64,000 bases of DNA. It comes from Thermococcus sp. JdFR-02. Its GTDB lineage: Archaea; Methanobacteriota_B; Thermococci; Thermococcales; Thermococcaceae. Below the pieces are notes generated by a model. It was given only the letters and a program-made list of their open reading frames with translations, had not been told where the DNA came from and ran no database searches. The stretch is taken from positions 1 to 64,000 of the forward strand of contig MTLP01000031.1 of the NCBI GenBank assembly GCA_002009975.1, read 5' to 3'. Within the stretch, counting starts at the first letter, position 1. Each line of letters begins with the position of its first letter. The translations under genes and the position numbers were made by a program. This document shows positions 47,406 through 57,108 of this stretch, piece by piece.

Positions 47406-48215
47406 CTATATCAATTTCAAAACATCGTTTACGCTGTCAAAAACATAATCAACCAATTCTAATTTAGATTTGTCAACTTTTTCCAAATCCTCACGGCTTG
47501 TTACACCTGTAAGAACCAACACCGTTGTTAAACCGGCTGATTTTCCAGCCTTCATATCTGTATCTATTTGATCACCAACCATTACACACTCATCTGGCTT
47601 GAGTCCAAGTTTTTCAAGCGCCATTTGAACTATTACGGGAGAAGGTTTTCCTACTATAACAGGCTCTACCCCCGTCATAGCCTTAACTGCACCAATGAAT
47701 GCCCCGGTTCCTGGCAACAGTTTTCCATCCTTTCCCGGAAAAGTTGGATCTGGATTAACAGCTACAAACTTTGCTCCTGCTTTAATAGCCCTTAAAGCTC
47801 CCGTAAACTTCCATCTATTTTCCTCCGTTACATAGCCTTTTTCATCAAAAGGTGAACCTGCAACCACGAACTCAGCTTCTTCCGGTTCTTCAACCACTAT
47901 TAAACCTGCCTTTTCAAGTTCTTTCCTAAGACCTCTTGCACCAACCCAGTAGACTTTTTTGCTCTTGCAGTGTTTTGCAACATAATCTGCAATAGCACTT
48001 GTTGCAAGAACTAAATCTTCAGGCTCAGCTGGTATTCCAAGCCTATGCAGCTTTTCAACATACTCTTCACGGGATTTCGTGGAAAGATTTGACAAAAAAA
48101 CTATCTTAATTCCGGCTTCTCTTAACTTTGCTATAGTCTCCTTAGCTCCAGGAATTGGTTTATCTCCTCTACATAAAACCCCATCTATATCAAAGATGAA
48201 TCCCTTGTATCCCAT
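47406..48215 (-). CDS. HAD-IIA phosphatase (NagD / 4-nitrophenylphosphatase-like)
   Basis: 269 residues. FDIDGVLCRGDKPIPGA, FLSNLSTKSREEY, a C2 cap, and GKPSPVIVQMALEKLGLKPDECVMVGDQIDTDMKAGKSAGL. NagD-type enzymes dephosphorylate small phosphates, including glycerol-3-phosphate and phosphoglycolate. It starts 5 bases after the importer ATPase gene, so a role in releasing glycerol or phosphate from an imported compound is plausible. GAGGAGGTAGCTGAT precedes the ATG. Confidence 0.92.
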   Translation of the reverse strand: MGYKGFIFDIDGVLCRGDKPIPGAKETIAKLREAGIKIVFLSNLSTKSREEYVEKLHRLGIPAEPEDLVLATSAIADYVAKHCKSKKVYWVGARGLRKELEKAGLIVVEEPEEAEFVVAGSPFDEKGYVTEENRWKFTGALRAIKAGAKFVAVNPDPTFPGKDGKLLPGTGAFIGAVKAMTGVEPVIVGKPSPVIVQMALEKLGLKPDECVMVGDQIDTDMKAGKSAGLTTVLVLTGVTSREDLEKVDKSKLELVDYVFDSVNDVLKLI

Positions 48216-48220
48216 ATCAG

Positions 48221-49282
48221 CTACCTCCTCTCTTTAGGGAACACTATACATTCTTTCAGCTCAACTTTCACAATTTGTCCAACTTCAAGCTCCACTTCAG
48301 GTCCAGTCTTCATTCTAAGTTCTATATCTCCTAAAACAAGCCTATAATCATAGGAATCTCCAAGAAATGTCTTCTTCACAACCTTTGACTCAACAACATT
48401 TACTCCTTCTTTCTGAGCAAGCCTTATATTTTCTGGTCTTATGCTAATGATAGCTTTGGAACCTTTGTGGACATTTCTCGACAGAAATCCTTCTAAAGAA
48501 ATCCCCTCTTTGATTTCTACAGTTGCAATGCCCTTTTCATTATCCACCCCTACAACCCTTCCTTCCAAGAAATTTGAAATTCCTATGAAATCAGCCACAA
48601 AAGGTGTCTTTGGTCTTTTATATATCTCATATGGCGTTCCAATTTGCTCAATCCTTCCTCTATTCATAACCGCAATTCTATCACTGATAACTAACGCTTC
48701 TGCCTGATCGTGAGTGACATAAATTGCTGGTATTTTAAGCTTCTTTTGAAGTTCTACTAATTCAAAACGAACTCTTTCTCTAAGTTTTGCATCCAAGTTT
48801 GAGAGAGGTTCATCAAAGAGCAACATCTTAGGATGAACCGCTATTGCCCTTGCAATTGCAACTCTCTGCTGCTGTCCACCGCTAAGCTGTCTTGGATATC
48901 TATCTTCAAGTCCCTGCAAACCTACAAGCTCTAAAGCTTCTTTAACTCTCTTTCTAATTTCTTCTTCTGGAAGTTTCTTTAACTTTAATCCAAAAGCAAC
49001 ATTTTCAAAGACCGTCATGTGCGGGAAAAGGGCATAACTTTGAAAAACAAAGCCAACTTCTCTCTTCTCTACTGGAACGTCTGTTATATCCTCATTTCCA
49101 AAGTAAACTCTACCCTCATCAGGCTTTATCAATCCAGCGATTATTCTTAGCGTTGTTGTTTTTCCACAGCCACTTGGACCTAGGAGGGAAAAGAACTCAT
49201 CTTTCCTTTTTAGCTCAAAGGTTACCCCATCAACAGCGCGGGTTTTACCATAATACTTCTTTAAGTTAACAACTTTTAGCAT
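48221..49282 (-). CDS. ABC importer ATP-binding protein (MalK/UgpC-like, with TOBE domain)
   Basis: 353 residues. Walker A GPSGCGKTTT, Q-loop, signature LSGGQQQRVAIARA, Walker B LLFDEPLSNLDAKLRE, H-loop THDQAEAL, and a C-terminal TOBE domain (ISIRPENIRLAQKEGVNVVESKVVKKTFLGDSYDYRLVLGD). The ATG at 49282 follows GAGGTGGGTGAA; earlier in-frame codons lie inside the permease gene. It energises the two permeases and binding protein upstream. Confidence 0.95.
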   Translation of the reverse strand: MLKVVNLKKYYGKTRAVDGVTFELKRKDEFFSLLGPSGCGKTTTLRIIAGLIKPDEGRVYFGNEDITDVPVEKREVGFVFQSYALFPHMTVFENVAFGLKLKKLPEEEIRKRVKEALELVGLQGLEDRYPRQLSGGQQQRVAIARAIAVHPKMLLFDEPLSNLDAKLRERVRFELVELQKKLKIPAIYVTHDQAEALVISDRIAVMNRGRIEQIGTPYEIYKRPKTPFVADFIGISNFLEGRVVGVDNEKGIATVEIKEGISLEGFLSRNVHKGSKAIISIRPENIRLAQKEGVNVVESKVVKKTFLGDSYDYRLVLGDIELRMKTGPEVELEVGQIVKVELKECIVFPKERR

Positions 49283-49292
49283 TTCACCCACC

Positions 49293-50096
49293 TCAGACTC
49301 TTTGGAGAGATATTCCCGTGTATTTCTCAAGCAGGAATATCAATATCAATGAAGGAACTACTAACAAAGTGCTCAAAGCACCAGCCAAGTGAGGTGCCCA
49401 GTAATAACCTCCAGCGTTTTGATAAACTTTAACAGCAATGGTGGCTATTGTTGGATATCCCAGTAGCATTGTCAGAACGAATTCATTTATTGACCACGCA
49501 AAAGCCAAAACACCTGCAGCTGCCAAATATGGCTTTAACAATGGAAGATAAACCTTCCTAATTATTGTTAATCCTTTTGCACCAAAGACTTTTGCCGCCT
49601 CCTCTAACTCAGGATCAATTGATGCAAAACCGTTAGTTAAGTTACGGAAAACATAAGGAACTGCACCAACTGAGTGTGCTAGCACTATACCATGGAAAGT
49701 ATAGAGCCATCCTAACCTTGAATAAACTGGAAGCATTCCAACTCCCAAAGCAACTGCTGGAACTGTTTGTGGTATGCTTCCAAAGGTCTCAAAAAAGTCT
49801 CTCCCAAATTTTATTTTACCTGTTCCAATAACGTAAGCTGGTAGGAGGTTTAAGAGAATAACAAATACTGCAACTGTTATTGCTATAACGAATGTCATCC
49901 ATATTGCTTTGAATATCTCTGGTGTTTGAAAGACTTGGACGTACCATTTAATCCCTACCTTCTCTGGAGCCCACCATTTTTGGATTCTGTACCATTGAGT
50001 TGCCAATGATTCAAGTATCATAACCCCAAGGGGAAAGAAGATGTAGAAGGCAAGTAATGAAGCCAAAATAATTCCGACTTTATCTCCTCTTTTCAT
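49293..50096 (-). CDS. ABC importer permease 2
   Basis: 267 residues with about six TM helices and the cytoplasmic EAA loop EEAAKVFGAKGLTIIRKVYLPLLKP. Belongs to the binding-protein-dependent permeases (UgpE/PotC/ThiP type). Its ATG overlaps the stop of permease 1 (ATGA), and it precedes the ATPase gene. Confidence 0.93.
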   Translation of the reverse strand: MKRGDKVGIILASLLAFYIFFPLGVMILESLATQWYRIQKWWAPEKVGIKWYVQVFQTPEIFKAIWMTFVIAITVAVFVILLNLLPAYVIGTGKIKFGRDFFETFGSIPQTVPAVALGVGMLPVYSRLGWLYTFHGIVLAHSVGAVPYVFRNLTNGFASIDPELEEAAKVFGAKGLTIIRKVYLPLLKPYLAAAGVLAFAWSINEFVLTMLLGYPTIATIAVKVYQNAGGYYWAPHLAGALSTLLVVPSLILIFLLEKYTGISLQRV

Positions 50097-50926
50097 TGAT
50101 ATCCACCTCTCCTAAGCCTAATTGAAAGCGTGAAGTATATATATCCTAGAAACATTGAAATTGCGACAAAAACCATTGACATTGCAGAGGCTTTTGCAAT
50201 ATCAAACTCCTGGTTTAGAATGTAATATATGTAGACTGGGAAGTAAGTTGGTTCACTACCTAAAATTAAGGGTATTGAAACTCCTACAAATGCTGCAAGA
50301 AACACTATTGATGTTCCTGTAATTAGTGCACGCCATGTTAAAGGAAGGTAAATTTTTTTGATTATCACCCATCCACTTGCTCCCAATGATCTTGCGGCTT
50401 CAATTATCTCTGGATTAATCTTGACCAATGCCGCATAGGAAATTATGAAAATCATTGGAATATAGAGCCATATGTGGGCAATATTTATTGAAATTCCTTT
50501 ACCCATGAAGTTTATTGGTTCAAAGCCAAGCTTTGTTAGCAGTATGTTAAGGATCATTGTAACGTATCCCTTCGGTGCAAGAAGAGCCCTCCAGATGAAA
50601 CCTATAACTATATAGGGGACAAAAAGAGGAACTCTAAGAACTTGGATTATAACATTTTCATAGGATTTCCTCATGACCAAAATTAGCGCGATTGAGTAGC
50701 CAAAAAACGCTGAGAGCAGTGTTGATACAAAGGCTACTCTTATTGTAAATATCAAGGATTTCCAAGCATATTTGTCTGGTTTAAACAGTGCTAATGCATT
50801 TGCAAGCCCAAATTCTTTGCTGCTAGTGTAAAACACATTAAACAAGGGCCAAAATAAAACCACTGCAAAAAATATTAAAAGAGGTGAAAAATAAAGAAAG
50901 TTCTTTAAGCGCTCATCCATAGACAT
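50093..50926 (-). CDS. ABC importer permease 1
   Basis: 277 residues, about six TM helices, EAA loop IEAARSLGASGWVIIKKIYLPLTW. UgpA/PotB type. GGTGA lies about 7 bases before the ATG at 50926; GTG 50929 and ATG 50920 are alternatives. It follows the binding-protein gene by a few bases. Confidence 0.92.
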   Translation of the reverse strand: MSMDERLKNFLYFSPLLIFFAVVLFWPLFNVFYTSSKEFGLANALALFKPDKYAWKSLIFTIRVAFVSTLLSAFFGYSIALILVMRKSYENVIIQVLRVPLFVPYIVIGFIWRALLAPKGYVTMILNILLTKLGFEPINFMGKGISINIAHIWLYIPMIFIISYAALVKINPEIIEAARSLGASGWVIIKKIYLPLTWRALITGTSIVFLAAFVGVSIPLILGSEPTYFPVYIYYILNQEFDIAKASAMSMVFVAISMFLGYIYFTLSIRLRRGGYQ

Positions 50927-50933
50927 CACGCTT

Positions 50934-52223
50934 TCACCTTTCTTTAACTTCCTCTGTCCACTTCTTCATCATGTAGAACATGTACTCAGCATGTCTGTAC
51001 CTAAGCTCTGGTTTTCTTAATGGGTCTCTCCATGCTTTGAAGTCAATTCCTTCTGGTAACCAAACTCCTATTCCGTTAATTCCATTGAAGGTTGGTGTGT
51101 CTGGCATAGCGTCGGTTTTTATTGGGTAAGCACCAATTTCTTGTGGAATTCTTCTTTGAACTTCATCTGAAAGCATGAAGTTAATCCATACTAATGCAGC
51201 GTACTTGTGAGGTGCGTTGTAAGGAATAGCGTAACCATCAAATCCACCAGAGGCAATTGGTGGATCAATCATGTACATTCCAATCATGTTTGGATCTAAC
51301 CTTCCAGCTTGTATTTCTTGGAGAGTAATTGATGTCCACATTGGGATTAGACCAACTTCACCTTGCTCTAAAAGTTCAATCGTAGCTTTATTCCCTTCAG
51401 GATACGGATTGTTTTTGTACAAGTAAGGTTCAAGTTGGTTTAGATAATCAAATACACGCTTTGAAAGTTCTTCTGCTCTATTTTCATCAAAGGGCTTGAA
51501 AGCATAGGCATCGTAACCGTTAATGTAGTAAGCGACTGAAATTAACCAAGTGTGTCCAGAACCACCTTTATTTGGATCACAGTATGCGAACATTCCGGGG
51601 TTTCTCTTAACCCAGTCTAAAAGTTCATCCATTGTCTTTGGAGGAGCCTCCATCTTTCCTTCTTCAACCCACTTCTTATTGTAGAGCATTGCAACTTGCC
51701 ATTGGAGAATTGGAACGTGTCTTCCATAGGATGGATAGAAGTCGTGGAAGTACTTAGGAATGTATGGGATGTCTTTAGCATTTGGAACAAGATCAACTAT
51801 TGGAACGTCCCACCAAATGCCGGCTTTGTAACCTTCAGCAAATGGTGCTGACCATATCATAACAACGTCAATGTCTCCTACCTCTACCCCTCTCTTCTTT
51901 TCGTCTTTAAGTTTTTCAACCGCTTTAAACCATCCAACGTCTTGATATTCAAACTTTATACCATATTTCTGTTCAAATTCTTTTCCAAGCTTTCTGTAGA
52001 AGTCATGCTCTGCAACACTTCCAAAACCAACCACTACAACTTTTCCTTCTTGCTGTGCACGCTTTACTATTTCTTCCCACGGAACTTCATATGCAAGCTT
52101 GTACTCCACGGCACCAGTAACAGTCTCAGTTACGGTTGCTTGTTCTTTTGAAACACACCCTGCTGCACTTAGCACTATCACTCCAATAAACAAAGCAGCC
52201 AAAAAGCCAAATTTTCTATTCAT
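50934..52223 (-). CDS. ABC importer substrate-binding lipoprotein
   Basis: 429 residues with a lipobox SAAGC (Cys23) after a hydrophobic signal. A bilobed periplasmic-binding-protein domain (PotD/UgpB-like family) follows: VVVVGFGSVAEHDFYRKLGKEFEQKYGIKFEYQDVGW, GDIDVVMIWSAPFAEGY, LLEQGEVGLIPMWTSITLQEIQAG, and ASGGFDGYAIPYNAPHK. Neighbours (GlpQ, GlpK, GpsA, phosphatase) suggest it binds glycerol, glycerol phosphate or a glycerophosphodiester; this is inference. GGTGGGGAAGTT precedes the ATG. Confidence 0.92.
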   Translation of the reverse strand: MNRKFGFLAALFIGVIVLSAAGCVSKEQATVTETVTGAVEYKLAYEVPWEEIVKRAQQEGKVVVVGFGSVAEHDFYRKLGKEFEQKYGIKFEYQDVGWFKAVEKLKDEKKRGVEVGDIDVVMIWSAPFAEGYKAGIWWDVPIVDLVPNAKDIPYIPKYFHDFYPSYGRHVPILQWQVAMLYNKKWVEEGKMEAPPKTMDELLDWVKRNPGMFAYCDPNKGGSGHTWLISVAYYINGYDAYAFKPFDENRAEELSKRVFDYLNQLEPYLYKNNPYPEGNKATIELLEQGEVGLIPMWTSITLQEIQAGRLDPNMIGMYMIDPPIASGGFDGYAIPYNAPHKYAALVWINFMLSDEVQRRIPQEIGAYPIKTDAMPDTPTFNGINGIGVWLPEGIDFKAWRDPLRKPELRYRHAEYMFYMMKKWTEEVKER

Positions 52224-52260
52224 AACTTCCCCACCTACTTCCGCTGTTCAACTATTACGC

Positions 52261-52310
52261 GGATTTAAAACAGCCCAAGATTTTAGCTATATTGACCATA
52301 TACCAATATA
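52261..52310 (-). promoter_or_regulatory. Promoter of the ABC importer operon with upstream dyad
   Basis: The minus strand TATA-like TGTTTTAAATCC (52272-52261) lies about 40 bases before the ATG. About 20 bases further upstream is the dyad TATATTG-N9-CAATATA (52288-52310), placed where activators bind. No TATCAC-N5-GTGATA sugar-regulator motif is seen. The stretch from 52311 to 52469 is AT-rich and holds nothing else I can identify. Confidence 0.5.
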
Positions 52311-52469
52311 TAATATATATAGTTTACGCCGAAAATGTTGTCTAAAATTCGTTTATGTTTGTACCGAAATTGTAACAAATTCATTTTTCTCTTCAAACTC
52401 TTAGATAGCTGTAAGGGTTTTATGAATACATTAGCATCATCACATTAAAACGAAGCTTATAATTGAGAT

Positions 52470-53951
52470 TTAAAATGAGCTAACATTCCTTGTCCAGCCT
52501 AAAGCCCTCTTTACAGCCTCTTTCCATGCCCTATAGAGCTTTTCCCTCTCCTCTTCACTCATCTTTGGTTCAAATTCTCTATCAAGTTTCCAGAGATCTT
52601 TCACTTCCTTTAAACTCTCCCAGTAATTTATTGCCAATCCAGCCATATAAGCTACGCCTAAAGCTGTAGTTTCCTGAATTACTGGGCGAGCAAGCTTTTT
52701 ACCTAAAATATCTGCCTGAAACTGCATTAGAAAGTTATTCTTTGCTACTCCACCATCAACCCTAAGTTCTTTAATTGAGATTCCCTTCTCCATCTCTTCA
52801 ATAACATCCCTTGTTAAGTAAGCAATTGCCTCAAGCACCGCTCTAATTATATGTTCCCTCTTTGTCCCCCTCGTAATTCCGATGAACAAACCCCTTGCAA
52901 ATGAATCCCAATAGGGTGCACCAAGCCCTACAAAGGCTGGAACAAAATAAACACCATAATTTGATGCTAATTTTGAGGCAATCTCTTCTGTCTCAGCTGC
53001 ATTTTTTATTATCTTCAAATCTTCCTTAAGCCACTGTATTGCTGCACCAGCGACAAAAACACTTCCTTCTAATGCATAAACTGTCTTTCCTAACTTCCAA
53101 GCAATAGTTGTTGAAAGATTTTTTAAAGAGCGGAATTCTGTTCCTATATTCGCTAAGATATAATTACCAGTCCCATAGGTTGCCTTTGCCATCCCCTCTT
53201 CAAAACATGCTTGCCCAAACAAAGCTGCTTGCTGATCTCCTAAATCTCCACTAACAGGTATTTCCTTCCCAAACAGCGTTTTCTTTGTGTATCCATACAC
53301 TTCGCTTGATCCTCTTACTTCAGGGAGAATCTCCTCTGGAATTTCAAAGATTTCTAAAAGTTCATCATCCCATTTAAGCTTCCTAATGTCAAAAAGCATG
53401 GTTCTTGATGCATTTGAGTAATCTATAACATGCTTTCCCGTGAGTTTATATATTAAAAAGCTATCGACAGTTCCAAACATCACTTCTCCTTTATGTGCTT
53501 TCTTTTTTAACTCAGGAACATTATCCAAAAGCCACTTTATCTTGCTAGCCGAAAAGCATGCATCTGGGACTAGTCCAGTTTTTTCTTTAATGAGCTCTCC
53601 ATACTCCCTTTTAATCTCCTCCATCATTTCAGCCGTTCTTCTGCATTGCCAAACAATTGCATTGTAAACTGGTTCTCCTTTTTTATCCCAAATTATTACC
53701 GTTCCTCTTTGATTTGCAATCCCAATAGCGGCTATCTGCTCAAAAGAAATTTTAGCATTGTATAATGCATTCCTTATAGCTTTGAGCTGAGCATTCCAAA
53801 GTTCATATGGGTTTTGTTCAATCCAACCGGGCTTTGGATAATACTGGGGGAACTCGCATTGCTCCAAACCTAAAACTTCACTATTTCTATTAAAAACAAC
53901 AGCTTTTGCACTCGTGGTGCCCTCATCAAGTGAAAGTATAAATTTATCCAT
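52470..53951 (-). CDS. glpK: Glycerol kinase
   Basis: 493 residues of the FGGY family. N-terminal [23 protein letters not shown], catalytic Asp in [25 protein letters not shown], and the C-terminal [21 protein letters not shown]. It phosphorylates glycerol at the sn-3 position with ATP, yielding the substrate of the GpsA-like enzyme. AAGGTGGTAAGGTT precedes the ATG. It has its own TATA box although glpQ ends 51 bases upstream. Confidence 0.97.
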   Translation of the reverse strand: MDKFILSLDEGTTSAKAVVFNRNSEVLGLEQCEFPQYYPKPGWIEQNPYELWNAQLKAIRNALYNAKISFEQIAAIGIANQRGTVIIWDKKGEPVYNAIVWQCRRTAEMMEEIKREYGELIKEKTGLVPDACFSASKIKWLLDNVPELKKKAHKGEVMFGTVDSFLIYKLTGKHVIDYSNASRTMLFDIRKLKWDDELLEIFEIPEEILPEVRGSSEVYGYTKKTLFGKEIPVSGDLGDQQAALFGQACFEEGMAKATYGTGNYILANIGTEFRSLKNLSTTIAWKLGKTVYALEGSVFVAGAAIQWLKEDLKIIKNAAETEEIASKLASNYGVYFVPAFVGLGAPYWDSFARGLFIGITRGTKREHIIRAVLEAIAYLTRDVIEEMEKGISIKELRVDGGVAKNNFLMQFQADILGKKLARPVIQETTALGVAYMAGLAINYWESLKEVKDLWKLDREFEPKMSEEEREKLYRAWKEAVKRALGWTRNVSSF

Positions 53952-53986
53952 AACCTTACCACCTTAAAAAAGAAAAAACCAAAGAG

Positions 53987-53996
53987 ATATAAACCT
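53987..53996 (-). promoter_or_regulatory. TATA box of glpK
   Basis: The minus strand reads GGTTTATATC in the 51-base gap between glpQ and glpK, about 40 bases before the ATG. Confidence 0.5.
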
Positions 53997-54002
53997 TTTA
54001 CG

Positions 54003-54758
54003 TCATCTAAGACCCATTTCTCTCAAAAGGTTGAACATTTTCTCTATGTCATCGGTTATTACAACATCAAAAAGCCCTTTAAGTCTCTTTAAATGATCAT
54101 TTTGATAGTAAAGCTCATCAATTTCAGTCCAGAGGATCATTTTAAAGCCCAGTTTTTTAGCCCAAGCAACTGCTTGATAAAATCTCTCAAAACCTATAAT
54201 AGGGATGCCTTCCATTGGGGCATTGGCAGAGTAAAGTTTAAGCTCTTCTTTTAATTTAGGGAGCATTCCCACTATCTCCTCATTACCTATTAAAACACCA
54301 AGCTTAATTTTATTGTCAAGCTCTCTTGCTTTATGAAGGGCTTCTATGTTAAAGGAAGAAATCAAAGTTCTATTAACAGCATTATACTCTTTAATTATAT
54401 CATAAGTTGCTTCAACAGCATCAACATCCTTAATTTCAATGTTTATCAGCGAATCTTTCGGCAGAATTTCTAAAATTTCCCTGAGGGTTGGAATTTTCTC
54501 ACCCATCCCAACATCCGCTTTTTTAAGTTCTTTTAATGTCATATCTTTGATATTTGCCCTAATTTTTGCTGTCCTTTCTAAAGTTTCATCATGAAGTGCT
54601 ATAACATTTCCATCCTTAGTGAGCCAAACATCAACCTCAACACCATCTGCCCCAGCTTCAATGGCTTTTTTATAGGCTAAAAGGGTATTTTCAGGAAACT
54701 TTGCCATGTACCCTCTATGTCCCAGGACTAGTATTCTATCCTCCTCCCAGCTTGGCAT
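54003..54758 (-). CDS. glpQ: Glycerophosphodiester phosphodiesterase
   Basis: A 251-residue GDPD TIM-barrel: VLGHRGYMAKFPENT, GADGVEVDVWLTKDGNVIALHDETLERT with the catalytic His and metal-binding Glu/Asp, NIEIKD, and FDVVITDDIE near the C-terminus. It splits glycerophosphodiesters to glycerol-3-phosphate and an alcohol. No signal peptide, so it acts in the cytosol on imported substrate. Start: an upstream ATG at 54821 has GAGGT only 3 bases away and adds 21 residues with no family similarity. The ATG at 54758 has GGCGGT at good spacing and fits the family start. Confidence 0.93.
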   Translation of the reverse strand: MPSWEEDRILVLGHRGYMAKFPENTLLAYKKAIEAGADGVEVDVWLTKDGNVIALHDETLERTAKIRANIKDMTLKELKKADVGMGEKIPTLREILEILPKDSLINIEIKDVDAVEATYDIIKEYNAVNRTLISSFNIEALHKARELDNKIKLGVLIGNEEIVGMLPKLKEELKLYSANAPMEGIPIIGFERFYQAVAWAKKLGFKMILWTEIDELYYQNDHLKRLKGLFDVVITDDIEKMFNLLREMGLR

Positions 54759-54990
54759 GGTTACCGCCTTCAGAAATGTTAAATTTTTAGGTAAAAAACT
54801 TTGCTGCATGTTTATGTTCATTTAACCTCAAGTTCGCTTTTAAGACTCTTAAAAAGTCAAGATAATTAATATTCTCCTTAGAATGCATGGATTTTTCACT
54901 CATCGCTTACGCTTAAAAATGAAGCTCAATGCTAAAAATTATAAGAGAGCATGACAAAAATCTAAGATTAGCTTTAAAACAGGGAAAGGG

Positions 54991-55863
54991 ATGATAAAGA
55001 TGATAGCTCAAGCTATTTTGATCTTGGTTGTGGTTTTTATAGCATTTGTTGCTTTTGTATCCTATAGATTAATAAAACCTCCAAGAGAAATCAGCACATG
55101 GACACCAAAGGATTTAGGTTTTGATTACAAAGAGTTTTGGCTCAAAACACGAGATAACTTAAAACTCCATGCTTGGTGGATTGATCAAGGAAATGAAAAA
55201 ACTATTATCCCTCTGCATGGTTACACTGCAAGTAAGTGGAATGAAACATATATGAAACCAATTATTGAGATTTTGCTCAAAGCGGGCTATAATCTTTTAG
55301 TCTTTGATTTTAGAACACATGGAAGAAGTGAAGGAAAATATACAACCATAGGAGACAAAGAGCTAATTGATTTAATTTCAGCAGTAGAGTGGCTTAAGGA
55401 AAATTATCCCAAGAAAGCCAAAAGAATTGGGTTAATTGGTTACTCAATGGGTGGAATTGTGACTATTAGGGCTTTGGCTGAAGATAAGAGAATCAATGTG
55501 GGAATTGCTGACAGTCCACCAGTATATATCGATAAAACTGGAGCTAGAGGGATAAAATATTTTGCAGGTCTTCCAACGTGGTTCTATCTCTTTATTAAGC
55601 CCCTTAGCAGGATTATAAGCAGAGGAAAAGAGATAGATATGATGGAATATGCAAACAAAATTAAAAAGCCCTTGCTTTTGATAGCTGGAGAAAAAGACCC
55701 CTTGGTATTGCAAGAGGAAATTAGGGAGTTTTACGAGCAGAACAAAAAGATAAACCCCAACATAGAGTTATGGATCACCAACGCGAATCATGTGAGGACT
55801 ATACAAATAGCAAAAGAAGAATATGAAAAGAGAATTTTAGAGTTCTTTGAGAGATGGCTTTGA
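54991..55863 (+). CDS. Membrane-anchored alpha/beta hydrolase
   Basis: 290 residues. One N-terminal TM helix (about 5-25), then an alpha/beta hydrolase domain: oxyanion strand IIPLHGYTASKW, FDFRTHGRSEGK, nucleophile elbow GYSMGG (Ser152), acid in AGEKDPLV, and catalytic His in ITNANHVRT. Likely an esterase or lipase-like enzyme held at the membrane. A second ATG at 55000 is possible. It is convergent with the ABC-2 permease gene. Confidence 0.88.
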   Translation: MIKMIAQAILILVVVFIAFVAFVSYRLIKPPREISTWTPKDLGFDYKEFWLKTRDNLKLHAWWIDQGNEKTIIPLHGYTASKWNETYMKPIIEILLKAGYNLLVFDFRTHGRSEGKYTTIGDKELIDLISAVEWLKENYPKKAKRIGLIGYSMGGIVTIRALAEDKRINVGIADSPPVYIDKTGARGIKYFAGLPTWFYLFIKPLSRIISRGKEIDMMEYANKIKKPLLLIAGEKDPLVLQEEIREFYEQNKKINPNIELWITNANHVRTIQIAKEEYEKRILEFFERWL

Positions 55864-55872
55864 GTTCTCTTT

Positions 55873-57108
55873 TTACTCCAATCTCTTTACAACCCAATTA
55901 TAGAGCAATACAGCAATGGTCAAAGCCCCTAACGTTATTAAAGAAAGCCAAATTAGGTCTGGGATTATTTCACTCGCTGGTCTATTGTATAGCTCAAGCA
56001 GTCTTAAATCCTTTAAAGCTCTACCAAGAGGGAAATAATTAACGATCGGTTTTGCCCAAGAAGGGAGAACGCTCTCTGGTAAGACTATTCCAGCCAAAAA
56101 TAGAAGAGGCATTGATATAAAGTTCACTATAGCTGTAGTTGACTTTATGCTCCTTGTGAGCATTGCGATGCTCAATCCAAGACTCATTGAAAAGAGCGAT
56201 GCTATAAAGATTAAACTCCATCCCAAGAAACTTGGATAAATTGTTTCGCCAAAGACTAACCTTGAATAGAAAATACCTATCACTATGCTGATCATTATGA
56301 TAAAAAATGTGGAGAGCATTTTTCCAAGAAGAAAATCCCAAGCGGTTGCAGGAGATGCTGCAATTCTCCTCAAAGTCCCCTTTTCTATTTCCTCAAGTGT
56401 TCCATTTCCTATAGTGAGCATCGTCGCAAATAAGAATTGAATTCCAATGAAGCTTGTGACATAAAATTGTATTGGAGTTGCAGTTTCACCTTCTACTGTT
56501 TTCTCTTCAATCACAAGAGGCTCAGCACTTGCAAGCATATATTCCCTAATCTGCTCAACTGTGAGATTATGCCTCTCAATAATTTCCTTTGGAATGTAAG
56601 CTTCCATGTACTTAAACTGCATCTCCAAGCTTCTCTTTTTCATCTCCTTCTCAAACTCTGAGAAAAATCCTTTGACAATACCGCTTGTTATTTGATAATC
56701 CTGGGGATCTGTTTTATCAAAATACATGTAAATCTTTGCCTGTCTTCCGCCTGAGACATTTGCACCAAATCCCTTGGAAAAAACTACTACAGCATCTACT
56801 CGCCCACTTTTCAATGATTCAATTGCCCCGCTCTCGTTTTTAAACTCGCTAACTTTGAAAAGAGGCACTCCTTCAAGAGTTACATTTTTCATTATCCCAA
56901 CCACATCATAGGCTGTAAAAGGAGAACTCTCATTGTAATAAACAACTCCAACTTTGAGAGTTATGGGCGGACTCTCACCTCCCCATATGCTTCCAAAAAG
57001 TGTGATCCACATAATTGGAAATATGAAAATCCAGAATAAAGCCATTTTCTCTCTTCTAATCTCACGCAAGTCTTTAAGAATAATTCCTTTAATCACCCGA
57101 AGCTTCAT
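55873..57108 (-). CDS. ABC-2 type exporter permease (YhgE/DrrB-like)
   Basis: 411 residues. TM1 near the N-terminus (KMALFWIFIFPIMWITLFGSI), a large outer domain (about 45-225), then five TM helices, including EEIEKGTLRRIAASPATAWDFLLGK. This topology is typical of ABC-2 exporters of drugs or lipids. It overlaps the ATPase gene stop by 4 bases. Confidence 0.92.
   Translation of the reverse strand: MKLRVIKGIILKDLREIRREKMALFWIFIFPIMWITLFGSIWGGESPPITLKVGVVYYNESSPFTAYDVVGIMKNVTLEGVPLFKVSEFKNESGAIESLKSGRVDAVVVFSKGFGANVSGGRQAKIYMYFDKTDPQDYQITSGIVKGFFSEFEKEMKKRSLEMQFKYMEAYIPKEIIERHNLTVEQIREYMLASAEPLVIEEKTVEGETATPIQFYVTSFIGIQFLFATMLTIGNGTLEEIEKGTLRRIAASPATAWDFLLGKMLSTFFIIMISIVIGIFYSRLVFGETIYPSFLGWSLIFIASLFSMSLGLSIAMLTRSIKSTTAIVNFISMPLLFLAGIVLPESVLPSWAKPIVNYFPLGRALKDLRLLELYNRPASEIIPDLIWLSLITLGALTIAVLLYNWVVKRLE

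Noticed and set aside
52224-54002. Thermococcales glycolytic motif (TATCAC-N5-GTGATA) near the glycerol genes
   Set aside because: Not found; only the TATATTG/CAATATA dyad is present.
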